Source: Ktedonobacteria bacterium brp13
GTDB taxonomy: Bacteria > Chloroflexota > Ktedonobacteria > Ktedonobacterales > Ktedonobacteraceae
NCBI GenBank assembly: GCA_015099395.1
Contig: AP024096.1
Span: 8,473,485-8,537,484 of the forward strand
Direction: 5' to 3'
DNA length: 64,000 nt
Shown: positions 36,325 through 46,166 of the stretch, in pieces
Layout of the letters: each line of letters starts with the position of its first letter
Position numbering within the stretch: the stretch's first letter is position 1
Notes under the pieces: generated by a model
Databases searched by the model: none
What the model was told of the DNA's origin: nothing
The model's input: only the letters and a program-made list of their open reading frames with translations
Made by a program: the position numbers and the translations under genes

Positions 36325-37794
36325 ATGGATATAACTACAGAAAGTAGTCCTGATGTTCGTAGCGTAAGTGAGTTACCTGAACTACACTGGTTCTCTATTC
36401 TTTCAATCAGTATTTTTGCGCTGGCTCTCAATTTTCAATGGGCAGCGTTAGGCACTATTATTCTGCCCAGCCAGGTCTTTAAAATGGTCGGAGATTTGAA
36501 TAAAGGGACTGCTCTGGCCTATGTACTTATTCCAGGAGCCTTTGTCTCCCTCTTTGCTAATCCTCTCTTTGGCTGGCTGAGTGATCGGACACATGGTCGT
36601 TTGGCCAGATGGGGGAAGCGGCGTCCATACATTATGGTGGGGACGCTAGCAAGTGTGATCGGACTTGCCTGGATGGCAACGGCTCCAAGTGTTATCTCGC
36701 TGGCCCTGGCGTATGCATTTACACAATTTGTCAGCAACGCAGCGCAGGCACCCTTTCATGCGCTCCTGCCAGACATCGTTCCACCTAAGCAACGTGGACT
36801 TGCCTCTGGTGTGCTCGGTCTGCTTGTTATTGCCGGTAATATTGGCGGTGTCCTGGCAGCAGGTAGGTTGCTCGACTCGTCCGCGTCTTTCTCGCTGTAT
36901 CGTCAGGAACTCTGGATTGTCTATGGCATCCTGATTGGTGTCCTGCTTGTGTTTATGGTGGTCACGCTCTTCTCCCTCCGTGAGCCTGCTGTTGACGCGA
37001 CACCTGCTGTTCAGCGCTGGAAGCTTTCACGTTCAGTGGTGCAGACGATTGTGAGTACTATTGCAGCTTGTGTACTGCTCTGGGGCTTGATTACGCTCTG
37101 GAATGCATGGCATCTTACGAATATTACGATTAGTAGCGACGTGGAACAGGTATTGATCGAAATCCTGGCGACACTCGGGATCTTGCGTCTCTTCGATTTT
37201 CGTCCGCGCCGCGATCCCGATTTCGCCTGGGTGCTGGTCACGCGTCTCGTCATGATGCTTGGTATCTACACCATCCAGAACTTTCTACAATACTATATGC
37301 GCGACGTTGTACGTGTGGCACATCCCGAGCAAGAGACGACCAACTTCCTGATCGTTGTCTCACTGACCAGCCTGGTCAGTGCCTTTGCTGCCGGTTGGCT
37401 CTCAGATCGTTTTGGTCGTAAGCGATTGGTTTATATTTGTGGTAGCTTTATGGCGGTCGTTGGTGTGGTCTTTGTCCTGACACATTCATTGCCGATAGTC
37501 ATTGCCGCTGGCGCGATCTTCGGCTTAGGTTATGGAGCGTATCAGAGCGTTGACTGGGCTCTGGTGGCAGATGTCCTACCTTCAAGCAAGAACTATGCGC
37601 GCGATATGGGTGTCTGGAACGTTGCTCTCTCGTTGTCGCAGGTGATGGCACCTATCTTAGGAGGACCATTACTGGATGCCTTCGCGCACGCAGGTCATCC
37701 CGTACTCGGTTATCAGGTCCTCTTCAGTATGGCAATTTTATACTGTGTGATAGGCACCGTCACTGTCCGTTTTATTCGTGGTATTCGGGCATAG
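36325..37794 (+). CDS. MFS transporter (12-TM, GPH/SLC45-like)
   Basis: 489 residues with 12 hydrophobic segments. The first cytoplasmic loop carries the MFS signature GWLSDRTHGRLARWGKRRPY; the second half has GWLSDRFGRKRLVYICG. The RxxxxGRRP pattern resembles sugar/cation symporters of the GPH and SLC45 type, so a glycoside substrate is plausible but not shown. It begins 16 bases after the second kinase with GGGAAAGG before the ATG, so it may be co-transcribed with the kinase cluster. It ends 9 bases before the convergent GDPD-like gene. Confidence 0.9.
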   Translation: MDITTESSPDVRSVSELPELHWFSILSISIFALALNFQWAALGTIILPSQVFKMVGDLNKGTALAYVLIPGAFVSLFANPLFGWLSDRTHGRLARWGKRRPYIMVGTLASVIGLAWMATAPSVISLALAYAFTQFVSNAAQAPFHALLPDIVPPKQRGLASGVLGLLVIAGNIGGVLAAGRLLDSSASFSLYRQELWIVYGILIGVLLVFMVVTLFSLREPAVDATPAVQRWKLSRSVVQTIVSTIAACVLLWGLITLWNAWHLTNITISSDVEQVLIEILATLGILRLFDFRPRRDPDFAWVLVTRLVMMLGIYTIQNFLQYYMRDVVRVAHPEQETTNFLIVVSLTSLVSAFAAGWLSDRFGRKRLVYICGSFMAVVGVVFVLTHSLPIVIAAGAIFGLGYGAYQSVDWALVADVLPSSKNYARDMGVWNVALSLSQVMAPILGGPLLDAFAHAGHPVLGYQVLFSMAILYCVIGTVTVRFIRGIRA

Positions 37795-37803
37795 CTGTTA
37801 TGT

Positions 37804-38637
37804 TTAGCGCAGATGCATCTCTAAGAGGAGCTCTTTGAGCAGATCCGGTCGATTGGTAAAGATGCCATCGGCCCCTAGTTCAATGAGCTCACGCATCTCA
37901 GCTTTAGCATCAATTGTCCAGTAGTGGACATCGATACCCAGGCGATGCGCACCATTGATAAGCTTGCGATCTTTGAGATTAAAGCCAGTGCTTGTTGTCG
38001 GAATCTCTAGCGCCGTTGAGCGGTGACGGTAGAACTTTGGCAGTCCGAGTTTATGTGCTAGAGTGAATTGTGCGATCTCAGCGCGACCCGCACCTGTAGC
38101 AACCAGGCCCTGAGAGAGTTTTTTGAAACGATCGACGATCTCCTGGTTGAAAGAAGCAACGATCGTCTTCCTCTCCATATGATATTTTTGAATCAGCGTC
38201 CATAGCTTTTCCTCGATCTGCGAGGGTCCGCCTTTGGGGTATATATCCTTAATCTCAAAGTGCAGATAGATCTGAGACGAATAGTTGCTAAAGACCTCTT
38301 CCAGCGTCGGGATATAGATACCCTGACCACGATAGCGATAGTTGCCTTCCAGATCACAAAAGGTATAGCCCGCATCGAGTTTTTGTAACTCGGAGAGCGT
38401 AAAGGAATCGACGCGTCCCTGTCCATTCGTAGTGCGATCAACCGTTGTATCGTGGATACTGACCAGGTGACCATCTTTCGTCATATGGACATCGATATCT
38501 AGAAAATCACTACAACCGATAGCCAGTGCATTTTCAAAGGCGACCAGCGTATTCGTCGGTGCGAGTAGTTCACCACCCTGATGGGCAAATGCATAAGGCT
38601 TCTTCAATGCAGGGAAGAAAGAATGTTGTGTAGACAT
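37804..38637 (-). CDS. Glycerophosphodiester phosphodiesterase-family protein with altered active site
   Basis: About 277 residues with the GDPD TIM-barrel pattern: AFAHQGG, SDFLDIDVHMTKDGHLVSIH, DRTTNGQGRV, HFEIKDIYP and a GADGIFTNRPDLLKELL ending. The usual catalytic HRG, PENT and ExD are here HQG, PTNT and DID, so the catalytic Arg and one metal Glu are changed. It may have reduced or altered activity, or belong to a variant subfamily. The frame is open to 38718, overlapping the permease, but ATG 38637 avoids this and leaves a 20-base gap. No signal peptide: it would act on cytoplasmic glycerophosphodiesters. Confidence 0.82.
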   Translation of the reverse strand: MSTQHSFFPALKKPYAFAHQGGELLAPTNTLVAFENALAIGCSDFLDIDVHMTKDGHLVSIHDTTVDRTTNGQGRVDSFTLSELQKLDAGYTFCDLEGNYRYRGQGIYIPTLEEVFSNYSSQIYLHFEIKDIYPKGGPSQIEEKLWTLIQKYHMERKTIVASFNQEIVDRFKKLSQGLVATGAGRAEIAQFTLAHKLGLPKFYRHRSTALEIPTTSTGFNLKDRKLINGAHRLGIDVHYWTIDAKAEMRELIELGADGIFTNRPDLLKELLLEMHLR

Positions 38638-38656
38638 GCACTCAAATATTTCTGAA

Positions 38657-40222
38657 CTAGCACTGACGTCTTGTCGAGGTATCTTCGTGCGGCTGATCAC
38701 TTCCAGTAGTGATGCCATTCCGCTCGTCTTGCTGGCGTTCGCGTCGACCCCAGAGGTAGAAACCTACCGTTAATAACAGGATAATACCCAGCGTAATCAA
38801 CTGCGTTGACTCGTAGACTGCACGTGAGACATTGGCTGCTTTAATGACATTGCTGGTCGGGAAAAGTAAAAAGTAACTGACCAGGATAGTATAGAACATC
38901 GAGAGGATTGTCACAATCCATGCACCTGCCAAACCTCCAGGGACGCGATAGGGCCGTGGTGCGTCTGGTTGTTTGAAACGCAAAAGAATCAGGTCAGGGA
39001 AGATGAACAGGTAAGCGAGCGTATTCACCGAGACGGTAAAGCCCAGCACTAATGTGAATAGCGATTGAAGTGTTCCTGCTGTAAAGCTATTGATGGTCAC
39101 CGCAAGTATCATAACGATCGTTGCAATAACACCACTGGCGATGATTGCGTTACGGGGAGCCTCGGTGCGCTGATCAAAACGTGCCAGCATACGTGGTGCC
39201 GCGTAGTCACGAGCGGTTACAGCATAGGCGCGGTTCGCGCTAATCATCCAGGTCGCGCCGCTGGCTCCCAGCGCTACGACGAATACCGGTACCAGTACAA
39301 AACGTAAGAATAGAGCGATCGGAGCCGGCAATACTATCGTTACATTGCTGATAGCTTGCATCAGTCCACTGCTCCCAACCACTTGCGTTTTCGAAAGCGC
39401 GAAGATAGTGACAGTAATGGGGATAACATAAGCCAGGAAGGCCAGACCACCTGTTAGCAGCATTGAGCGCGGTACATCATGCTGTGGATCGCCTACCTCA
39501 TCACCGACGTTGACCTGTACCTCAAAGCCCTGCCACTTAAAGATCATGACCGGTAAGATGCCACTGACAATAATAGCGAGTGTACTGCTCGGCAGCAGAT
39601 CATGTACCGTCATATGCGTCCCTGTTGCATGTCCGCTGATAAAGAAAGCCAGCGCGAGCAATACAAAGATGGCGATCAGTCCCAACTTCGCACCTGCACC
39701 CAGTGCCGAGAGGCGTTTATTGATTGAGATCGGTGTCATTGCGGAGCCCATGATGCTCCAGATAAAGACCAGTGCAATTACAATTGTAATCAGGGCATCA
39801 TTGACTTTATTACCCCCGAAGAGCATATTGGGATTGCCGAACCAGAGTACTTTGATTGCGGTAATGACCGTCACAAACATCGTACCACCGATCCAGAGCG
39901 GGTTTGCTATCCAGTATAGCATTGCCGCAATCGCCGCATAGAAGCGCCCACCACTCATCTTGCCCCACTCGTAGATGCTACCTGCGCGAGGAAATGTGCT
40001 GCCCAACTCTGCAGTCAACATCTGATAAGGAATATAAAAGGTCAGACCAACCAGCAAGACCCAGAAGAGTGCCTGTCCTCCATATGAGGCCGCTGCCCCT
40101 AACGTATCCAGTCCCAGTGAGCCAGCGATGGTATAGAATACCAGGTCACGTACTCCCAGTGCACGACGCTGGCGACCTTTTGTCTGTGTCAATATGGTTG
40201 CCCTATTCTCTACATTTTCCAT
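38657..40222 (-). CDS. APC-superfamily amino-acid permease
   Basis: 521 residues with 12-13 membrane segments. N-terminal GVRDLVFYTIAGSLGLDTLG is the APC signature, with the unwound helix 1 region; helix 6 (FKWQGFEVQVNVGDEVGDP) carries the conserved Glu/Gly-rich loop typical of amino-acid/polyamine transporters. Substrate unknown. A charged hydrophilic C-terminus follows the last helix. It precedes the GDPD gene on the same strand with a 19-base gap, so the two may be co-transcribed. Confidence 0.92.
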   Translation of the reverse strand: MENVENRATILTQTKGRQRRALGVRDLVFYTIAGSLGLDTLGAAASYGGQALFWVLLVGLTFYIPYQMLTAELGSTFPRAGSIYEWGKMSGGRFYAAIAAMLYWIANPLWIGGTMFVTVITAIKVLWFGNPNMLFGGNKVNDALITIVIALVFIWSIMGSAMTPISINKRLSALGAGAKLGLIAIFVLLALAFFISGHATGTHMTVHDLLPSSTLAIIVSGILPVMIFKWQGFEVQVNVGDEVGDPQHDVPRSMLLTGGLAFLAYVIPITVTIFALSKTQVVGSSGLMQAISNVTIVLPAPIALFLRFVLVPVFVVALGASGATWMISANRAYAVTARDYAAPRMLARFDQRTEAPRNAIIASGVIATIVMILAVTINSFTAGTLQSLFTLVLGFTVSVNTLAYLFIFPDLILLRFKQPDAPRPYRVPGGLAGAWIVTILSMFYTILVSYFLLFPTSNVIKAANVSRAVYESTQLITLGIILLLTVGFYLWGRRERQQDERNGITTGSDQPHEDTSTRRQC

Positions 40223-40692
40223 ATTTTTACTGCCCTTGTGTGTTGCGAAACAAAAATAAAACGCTGTTAGCTATAAGCGCAAGCCAGTGAAATAGATTCT
40301 TAGCAGTAGTGCGAACGTCTCTTCAGCACCTGACTATAATCTTGATTTTGTTGATCTATTCACTTCATTAATAAACACATGAAAAAGGTTATTTATTTCC
40401 AATGGGTAGAGATGATCAATTGATGCATTGCAAAGATGGGAAGATGTAGGGATGTTATGATATCTAGCGTCTGAATGCTCGAAGTAATTCTTATAGCCTA
40501 ATTGTTGCAGAGGAAAATTCACATCAATGTGTTCAATGGACTGGCGAAATATGTTATGGTATGTAGTGATTTGATAAGTAAGTTGTAGAAGAGCCTTAGC
40601 CTTTTGCAGTGTATATTTGAGAAACGTTACACGAACGAAGTGGGAGTGTACAAGCGTATGTATGCTTCTATTTCTAAAGGACGAGTGTTTTT
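40223..40692. other. 470-bp divergent intergenic region
   Basis: Lies between the minus-strand permease and the plus-strand pentapeptide gene. AT-rich; no repeats, hairpins with T-runs or tRNA-like folds noticed. A 62-codon minus-strand frame at 40334-40522 has no SD and no recognisable motif. Confidence 0.5.
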
Positions 40693-41136
40693 ATGGACGG
40701 AGAGCAATGTATCAGCTACATTGAGCAGCATGGCATCGACGCATGGAATTTTTGGCGTCGAGAACACTCTGATGAACAGATAGATCTCAAGAACATTGAC
40801 TTGAGTGGTCGTACACTAGAGAACGTTCACTTCTATCATGCAGATCTATCCGGAGCAAATCTGAATGCGTGTGACCTGACCGACGCGAATCTTAGTGCTG
40901 CCGTGTTACATGGGGCGGATATGCGTAATGCTAGCCTTGTACGTGCCGATCTCAGCAATGCCGATCTGAGTGGAGTCGACCTCAGTGATGCAGATGCGCG
41001 TGGAGCGAATCTCAGCGAGGCTAATCTGAGCGGAGCAAAGCTGAGCCGTACTGACCTGACTGACGCAAACTTGCTCGATGCTCGCGTGCAGGCCGAACAG
41101 CTCAGATTGGCCCGCTCGTCACGCAACTCTATTTAG
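40693..41136 (+). CDS. Pentapeptide-repeat protein
   Basis: 147 residues. After an N-terminal helical region (CISYIEQHGIDAWNFWRREH), residues ~38-140 are about 20 pentapeptides of A(D/N)LxX type: ADLSGANLNACDLTDANLSA, ADLSNADLSGVDLSDADARG and so on. Such repeats fold as a right-handed quadrilateral beta-helix. Function varies and cannot be assigned from sequence; length is too short for a Qnr-type DNA mimic with loops. It converges with the EamA gene with a 15-base gap. Confidence 0.92.
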   Translation: MDGEQCISYIEQHGIDAWNFWRREHSDEQIDLKNIDLSGRTLENVHFYHADLSGANLNACDLTDANLSAAVLHGADMRNASLVRADLSNADLSGVDLSDADARGANLSEANLSGAKLSRTDLTDANLLDARVQAEQLRLARSSRNSI

Positions 41137-41151
41137 CAAATACAGTACTAA

Positions 41152-42060
41152 CTAACGTCTGCTTAACCCGGGGATACGCAACTCTGTTAGGAGTGTTCCA
41201 CTGAGGATCAGTACGCAGCCTAACAGGGCGCGTGGACTGAGTATCGTCCCATTCCAGAGGTAGTCAGTTATAGCTGCAAAGATCGGTTCGCAAACAAAGA
41301 TGAGTGCAACGCTGGTGGTAGTCATAAAGCGTTGCATATGCGTCTGTGCTAAAAAAGCGAATGCAGTGGCGAAGACAGCTGTAATGAACAGAGCGAGCAA
41401 GATCTGTGGCTGCCAGGTTTGTGCACTTAGAATGACGTGCAGCCATGGCTCAAAGAACAGGGCTGCAATGCCACTGAGTAGTGCCACCGTAGCAAGCTGT
41501 ACGATAACGATATGTTGTATCGTGGCCTGAGCGCTATATTTGCCTGTATAGACAACCTGAAGCGCAAAGCCAATAGCGCACAGGAAGGCGAGTAGATCAC
41601 CTGGATTAAGCGCATCCAAACTCACAAAGGCCAGCAGATAGAGCCCGATTGTGGCCACGCTGACACCCAATAAAGCGGCCCGGGTTGGACGTGTACCCAG
41701 AATTAGCCAGGCCAGCAACGGGACCAGTGTTACACTGAGCCCGGTCAGAAAACCGGACTTACCGGAGGTCGTATAGAGCAGGCTAAAAGTCTGTAGCGCA
41801 TAGCCTGCAAAGAGCAAGGCTCCTAATACGAATCCACTGAGCAGATTAGCGCGTCGGAGCATTTTGCTCAGTTCGTTGCGCCCTTTGTGGCGGAGTAGCA
41901 TTGGTAGTAACAAGATAAGCGTAGCAAATGCAAATCGAATAGCGATAAACGTAAAAGGTGGCATCGTCGCAATGGCATCCTGTACCAGTACGAACGTAGC
42001 CCCCCAGATAGCGGTAACAAGCAGTAAAATGCTGCTAGCAAGCCAGCGTCTCCCTTGCAA
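41152..42060 (-). CDS. EamA/DMT-family membrane transporter
   Basis: 302 residues with ten membrane helices in two EamA repeats (helices 1-5, 6-10). TAIWGATFVLVQDAIATMPP and FIAIRFAFATLILLLPM match the first repeat; FICEPIFAAITDYLW-like sequence (VFVCEPIF region near residue 255) and LSPRALLGCVLILSGTLLTE match the second. DMT proteins export metabolites or amino acids. Start is a TTG at 42060 with GGAAGATG upstream. No substrate assigned. Confidence 0.9.
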   Translation of the reverse strand: MQGRRWLASSILLLVTAIWGATFVLVQDAIATMPPFTFIAIRFAFATLILLLPMLLRHKGRNELSKMLRRANLLSGFVLGALLFAGYALQTFSLLYTTSGKSGFLTGLSVTLVPLLAWLILGTRPTRAALLGVSVATIGLYLLAFVSLDALNPGDLLAFLCAIGFALQVVYTGKYSAQATIQHIVIVQLATVALLSGIAALFFEPWLHVILSAQTWQPQILLALFITAVFATAFAFLAQTHMQRFMTTTSVALIFVCEPIFAAITDYLWNGTILSPRALLGCVLILSGTLLTELRIPGLSRR

Positions 42061-42358
42061 TATAATTCATCTTCCATGTTTGATTTCAAAAATATGTAGC
42101 TTGTAAAATATAATCTGCATCATAGCACATCTATACAAATCCCTGTATGCAATCAGAAGCACCAGGAAGCACTGGAATACCATTGACAGACGACGAAAAG
42201 GGACGCATGTGCTATACTAGGTTGGCAGATTACATATAGCTGGCATAGATGAGCTAGAGATGATGTAAGATAGCTGTGTTTTGCTCATCAATTTTAAGCA
42301 AAAAGGATAAGAGAAACTTATCGTGAAAGAAACAACAGAACCTGCGATGGGAGGAGAG

Positions 42359-43732
42359 ATGCGTTATTCCTCCTCTATACTTGAAACAATCGGTAATACG
42401 CCACTTGTGCGCTTAAACCGTATCGCTAGTGATGTGCCACCACTCGTTTTAGTGAAACTTGAGATGATGAACCCTGGTGGCAGTGTCAAGGATCGTATTG
42501 GCCCCAACTTGATCGAATACTGTGAGAAGCAGGGTCTCTTGCGTCCTGGTGGCACTATTGTTGAACCCACCAGCGGCAATACGGGACATGGTCTGGCAAT
42601 TGCAGCAGCGATCAAAGGATATCATTGTATTTTTGTAATGACCGAGAAGGCAAGCGAAGAGAAGCGCAGCCTGCTACGTGCTTATGGGGCAGAGGTCGTA
42701 ATCTGTCCAAGTAGTGCTACGCATGATGATCCTGAGTATTATAAAAACGTTGCCTACCGACTCGCCGAAGATATTCCAGGTGCCTGTTGTCCTGATCAGT
42801 ACTCAAATCCTGCTAATCCAGCCTCGCACTATCGTTCAACAGGTCCTGAGATCTGGAAGGATACGGCGGGACGGGTCACTGCTTTTGTTGCTGGCATCGG
42901 CACTGGTGGCACAATCTCTGGAACTGCTCGCTATTTAAAAGAAGTGAACCCAGATATCCAGATCATAGGTGCCGATCCTGCTGGTTCAGTCTACTCCGGT
43001 GATACCCCCAAGCCTTACAAGATTGAGGGCATCGGCATGGATATGTTCCCAAAAAACTATGCGGCCAACCTTGTTGACGATGTTATTCGTGTCGATGATC
43101 GTACATCCTTCTACTATGCGCGTCGTCTGGCTCGTGAAGAAGGGATCCTCGTCGGTGGTTCGTCCGGTACTGCACTGGCTGCTGGCCTGACCTATGCCAA
43201 ACGCCTGACCGAGAAAGACGTTGTTGTCATCTTGCTACCTGATACCGGCCGTGGATATCTGACCAAGCAATTTGACGAGACCTGGATGCGCGAAAACGAC
43301 ATGCTCACGCAGGCCGATAGCGAACAGCCTACGCTCTCCGACGTACTCATCTTCCGCCGTACACATTCGCTTAGTATGCCTCTGGTCGTCAGCGTGCATC
43401 CGACTGATTCCGTTGCAGATGCCGTTGAGTTGCTGCGTCGCTATGGTATCAGCCAGACGCCGGTGATGGAGAACAAGCGTATGATTGGTAGCCTGACTGA
43501 GGATCTCCTGTTGCGTCGCCTCGCCAGCGGTGAGCCTCTGGAGACCAGTGCAGTCGGTGAGATTCAGGGTCCGCCCTTTGCGATGCTGAGTGCTAATACA
43601 CCGATGAAAGATGCCTATGCCTTCTTCAACGATTGCACTTCAGCGGTTGCTATTATGGATGGTGAGCACTTAGAGGGGATCGTGACCAAGAGCGACCTGC
43701 TCGAATATTGGGCTCATCAGCGCCACGTCTGA
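42359..43732 (+). CDS. cbs: Cystathionine beta-synthase (PLP domain plus CBS pair)
   Basis: 457 residues. The fold-type II PLP enzyme (~1-320) begins SSILETIGNTPLVRLNRIA; the PLP Lys is in PGGSVKDRIGPNLIEYC, the phosphate loop is TSGNTGHGLAIAAA and GTGGTISGTARYL is present. A CBS pair follows (~335-457: SMPLVVSVHPTDSVADAVEL and ENKRMIGSLTEDLLLRR, then MKDAYAFFNDC). It condenses homocysteine and serine to cystathionine, or uses O-acetylserine if closer to cysteine synthases. ATG 42359 has GGGAGGAG 5 bases upstream and matches the family start; GTG 42323 is the longer option. Confidence 0.92.
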   Translation: MRYSSSILETIGNTPLVRLNRIASDVPPLVLVKLEMMNPGGSVKDRIGPNLIEYCEKQGLLRPGGTIVEPTSGNTGHGLAIAAAIKGYHCIFVMTEKASEEKRSLLRAYGAEVVICPSSATHDDPEYYKNVAYRLAEDIPGACCPDQYSNPANPASHYRSTGPEIWKDTAGRVTAFVAGIGTGGTISGTARYLKEVNPDIQIIGADPAGSVYSGDTPKPYKIEGIGMDMFPKNYAANLVDDVIRVDDRTSFYYARRLAREEGILVGGSSGTALAAGLTYAKRLTEKDVVVILLPDTGRGYLTKQFDETWMRENDMLTQADSEQPTLSDVLIFRRTHSLSMPLVVSVHPTDSVADAVELLRRYGISQTPVMENKRMIGSLTEDLLLRRLASGEPLETSAVGEIQGPPFAMLSANTPMKDAYAFFNDCTSAVAIMDGEHLEGIVTKSDLLEYWAHQRHV

Positions 43733-43755
43733 TACTAGTTACAGCTTACAGGCAC

Positions 43756-43795
43756 CAAGAAAGCGTTTTACTCAGCCGTGTAAAACGCTTTCTTG
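43756..43795 (+). terminator. Terminator hairpin 1 after cbs
   Basis: caagaaagcgttttac (43756-43771) and gtaaaacgctttcttg (43780-43795) form a perfect 16-bp stem with an 8-base loop. No long T-run follows. Confidence 0.8.
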
Positions 43796-43809
43796 ATGTT
43801 ACTCTGTTG

Positions 43810-43843
43810 GGCAGCCTATGCCTATAGTTTTGCATAGGCTGCC
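43810..43843. terminator. Second hairpin between convergent genes
   Basis: ggcagcctatgc (43810-43821) and gcataggctgcc (43832-43843) form a perfect 12-bp stem with a 10-base loop, 7 bases before the stop of the convergent histidine kinase gene. Probably serves the minus-strand kinase transcript. Confidence 0.7.
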
Positions 43844-43850
43844 TCTATAA

Positions 43851-46166
43851 TTAGAGATTGTTTACATCCAGGCTTTCAGCAAGAGGGAGTGTGAACCAGA
43901 AGGTCGAGCCCCGACCAGGTGCACTATCGACGCCTACCTGTCCACCCTGACGTGTAATCAGGGTTTTACAGATATGTAAGCCTAGCCCCAGACCAATGCC
44001 AGTACCGCTCTGCACCGTAATACCTTTGGCTTGATAGTAGCGTTCCCAGATACGTAACTGTTGTTCTGGCGTTAATCCAGGTCCATGATCTTTCACCCAG
44101 ACGTATACTTCTTCCGCCTTACGTTGGATACCCACCGTAACCTCTTCGCTAGCGGCAGAATATTTTAGTGCATTGGTCAAATAATTGCTAATGACCTGAC
44201 CGATGCGATCTTTATCGACCAGCACCAGAATTGGTCCACTTTCAGCGAGGTCAAGCTGAATAGTACGGAGATTGGTGACTTCACGTTGATCCTGTATTGT
44301 ATCTTTCAGTATTGCTACGATATCATGTTCTGCCAGCGAGAGATTGAGCTTATTGGCCTGAATACGTGTACCATCCAGGAGATTGCCAATCAGCCGGTTC
44401 ATCACCTTTGTCTGGCGTAGTGCCCGTCCGAGCATCAACTGTGCATCAGAGGTTGCGTGCTCAACATCTTTTGGTAGCTCATGATGGAGCGTGGGATTCA
44501 GAATGCTTTTCACTCTGCGTTCCGCCAGTTGCAGATTGGCATGAATCGTCGTAAGCGGATTACGTAGCTCGTGGCTTGCCATACTAATGAAGGTATCTTT
44601 GCGTTGATCCAACTCTTTCTGTTCGCGGATATCACGAGCCAGCGTTGCCATACAGAGAGGAGTCTCTTTCTGGTCGTTCATGATGAAGAAGAACGTCTGG
44701 TGGACATCGATCAGTTCGCCCGTTTTGCTATGCCTGATCTGTAGATCACCCTCCCAACGTTTATGTTCCTGAATATGTTTGTAAATAACGTCAGTGAAAT
44801 AATAATGGAGTTGCTCTGGCAAAAAATCCGTCATTGGTCGATTAAGTACATCTTCTGGTGTATCGAGTCCTACCAGCGCGCGTCCAGCAGGATTAATATA
44901 GGTAGTAATGCCGTCAAGAGTTGCCATCCCAATAAAATCGGTACTATTTTCAACCAGCGCTACAAATTGTTGTGTTGACTCCTCTGCCGCGCGAGCCTGT
45001 ACCTGTTCGGTATAGAGCTGTGCATTTGTTACAGCGATTGCGGCACGGCTAGCAATTTCGCGCCCCAACTCAACATCCTGTGGTGTATAGATGCGACCAG
45101 AAGCGCTAGTATAGCAGCAACTCAGGACGCCCAGTGTTTTGCCGTACGCGATAATCGGAATCGCTAGCGACGAGGTGATGCCCAACGAAAGTATCTGCTG
45201 ATAATGCTCATCGGAGAGTGACATAGAGCGAAGAATTGTATCATCGACGTATTCAGTGACGATAGGCTGGCCTGTTTTCAATGCTTGAATGATCGGATGC
45301 TGAATATCCGTGAAGGAGGGAAGTATAGACGATATCTGCCCGGCTGACTGTGTTTGTATATAGGTAGAAGAAGTTTGAGATGTGGATGATACAGACTGCG
45401 TCAGACGTCGCAGGGTATCATCGGGCAGGAGGAAGTCTACAAAGCAAATATCGGCCATGATCGAAGTGGTAAGGTTGATAAGAGCTGTAAGTGTCTCTTC
45501 ATAATCGAGTGATGTATTCAGTACATGGCTGGCGCGAGCGAGAAACTGTAATGACTCTTCATGACGTTTCATCATCGTGATATCATGGTTGATTTCCAGG
45601 ATTGCTTGGGGTCGGTTGTGCTCATCACGGATGAGCTGTTGGCGTGTCTCTACAACAATCTGACGACCATTTTTAGTTGTGTGGTAGAGTACGCCTTCCC
45701 AACGTCCATGTTGAATTAACTGGAAGTCGATATCTTCGCGTGAGGTAGGGAAACGCGTCTGTAACAGGGTATGGGTAACCTGGCCCTGTGCCTCATCTTC
45801 TGACCACCCATAGAGTTGCCTTGCACCCTCGTTCCAGGAGATAATGACGCTCATCGGATCGCGGACGATGATAGGATCGATAGCTGATTGAATGAGCTGT
45901 TCGTAGTTGATAGTCGGTAGATCAGGTAGCTTTACCTTTTTTGCACCTGTTGTATCTGCAGTCTGACTGTCAGACGACTGTTGCACAAAATGTATACCCG
46001 CATCGTGTTTATGCATAAATAAATGAAAGTCTTTTTCGTCGATGCGATAACCAGCACGACCTAGCGATGTCCCTTTTAGCTTCCCTAAGCGCAACCAGCG
46101 GCGTACCGTGTCTACGGTAACCTCAAGTCGTAGCGCAATATCCTGAACGGTTAAATACTCTCCCAT
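43851..46166 (-). CDS. Histidine kinase with N-terminal DNA-binding (excisionase/MerR-type HTH) domain
   Basis: 771 residues. N-terminal HTH_17-like domain (~1-57: EYLTVQDIALRLEVTVDTVR, RWLRLGKLKGTSLGRAGYRI), then PAS (~80-205), GAF (~210-385), PAS (~400-515), HisKA with phospho-His in FISMASHELRNPLTTI (~535) and HATPase_c with NYLTNALKYS, DHGPGL and GLGLGLHICK (~640-765). No membrane segment. It would bind DNA and autophosphorylate in one protein. ATG 46166 is chosen; the frame opens at a TTG (46181). No response regulator is adjacent. Confidence 0.92.
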   Translation of the reverse strand: MGEYLTVQDIALRLEVTVDTVRRWLRLGKLKGTSLGRAGYRIDEKDFHLFMHKHDAGIHFVQQSSDSQTADTTGAKKVKLPDLPTINYEQLIQSAIDPIIVRDPMSVIISWNEGARQLYGWSEDEAQGQVTHTLLQTRFPTSREDIDFQLIQHGRWEGVLYHTTKNGRQIVVETRQQLIRDEHNRPQAILEINHDITMMKRHEESLQFLARASHVLNTSLDYEETLTALINLTTSIMADICFVDFLLPDDTLRRLTQSVSSTSQTSSTYIQTQSAGQISSILPSFTDIQHPIIQALKTGQPIVTEYVDDTILRSMSLSDEHYQQILSLGITSSLAIPIIAYGKTLGVLSCCYTSASGRIYTPQDVELGREIASRAAIAVTNAQLYTEQVQARAAEESTQQFVALVENSTDFIGMATLDGITTYINPAGRALVGLDTPEDVLNRPMTDFLPEQLHYYFTDVIYKHIQEHKRWEGDLQIRHSKTGELIDVHQTFFFIMNDQKETPLCMATLARDIREQKELDQRKDTFISMASHELRNPLTTIHANLQLAERRVKSILNPTLHHELPKDVEHATSDAQLMLGRALRQTKVMNRLIGNLLDGTRIQANKLNLSLAEHDIVAILKDTIQDQREVTNLRTIQLDLAESGPILVLVDKDRIGQVISNYLTNALKYSAASEEVTVGIQRKAEEVYVWVKDHGPGLTPEQQLRIWERYYQAKGITVQSGTGIGLGLGLHICKTLITRQGGQVGVDSAPGRGSTFWFTLPLAESLDVNNL

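Noticed and set aside
40334..40522. 62-codon minus-strand ORF in the permease-pentapeptide gap
   Set aside because: No SD, no recognisable motif and AT-driven composition.
42183..42218. TTGACA and TATACT upstream of cbs as a promoter
   Set aside because: The spacer is 24 bases, too long for a normal promoter.
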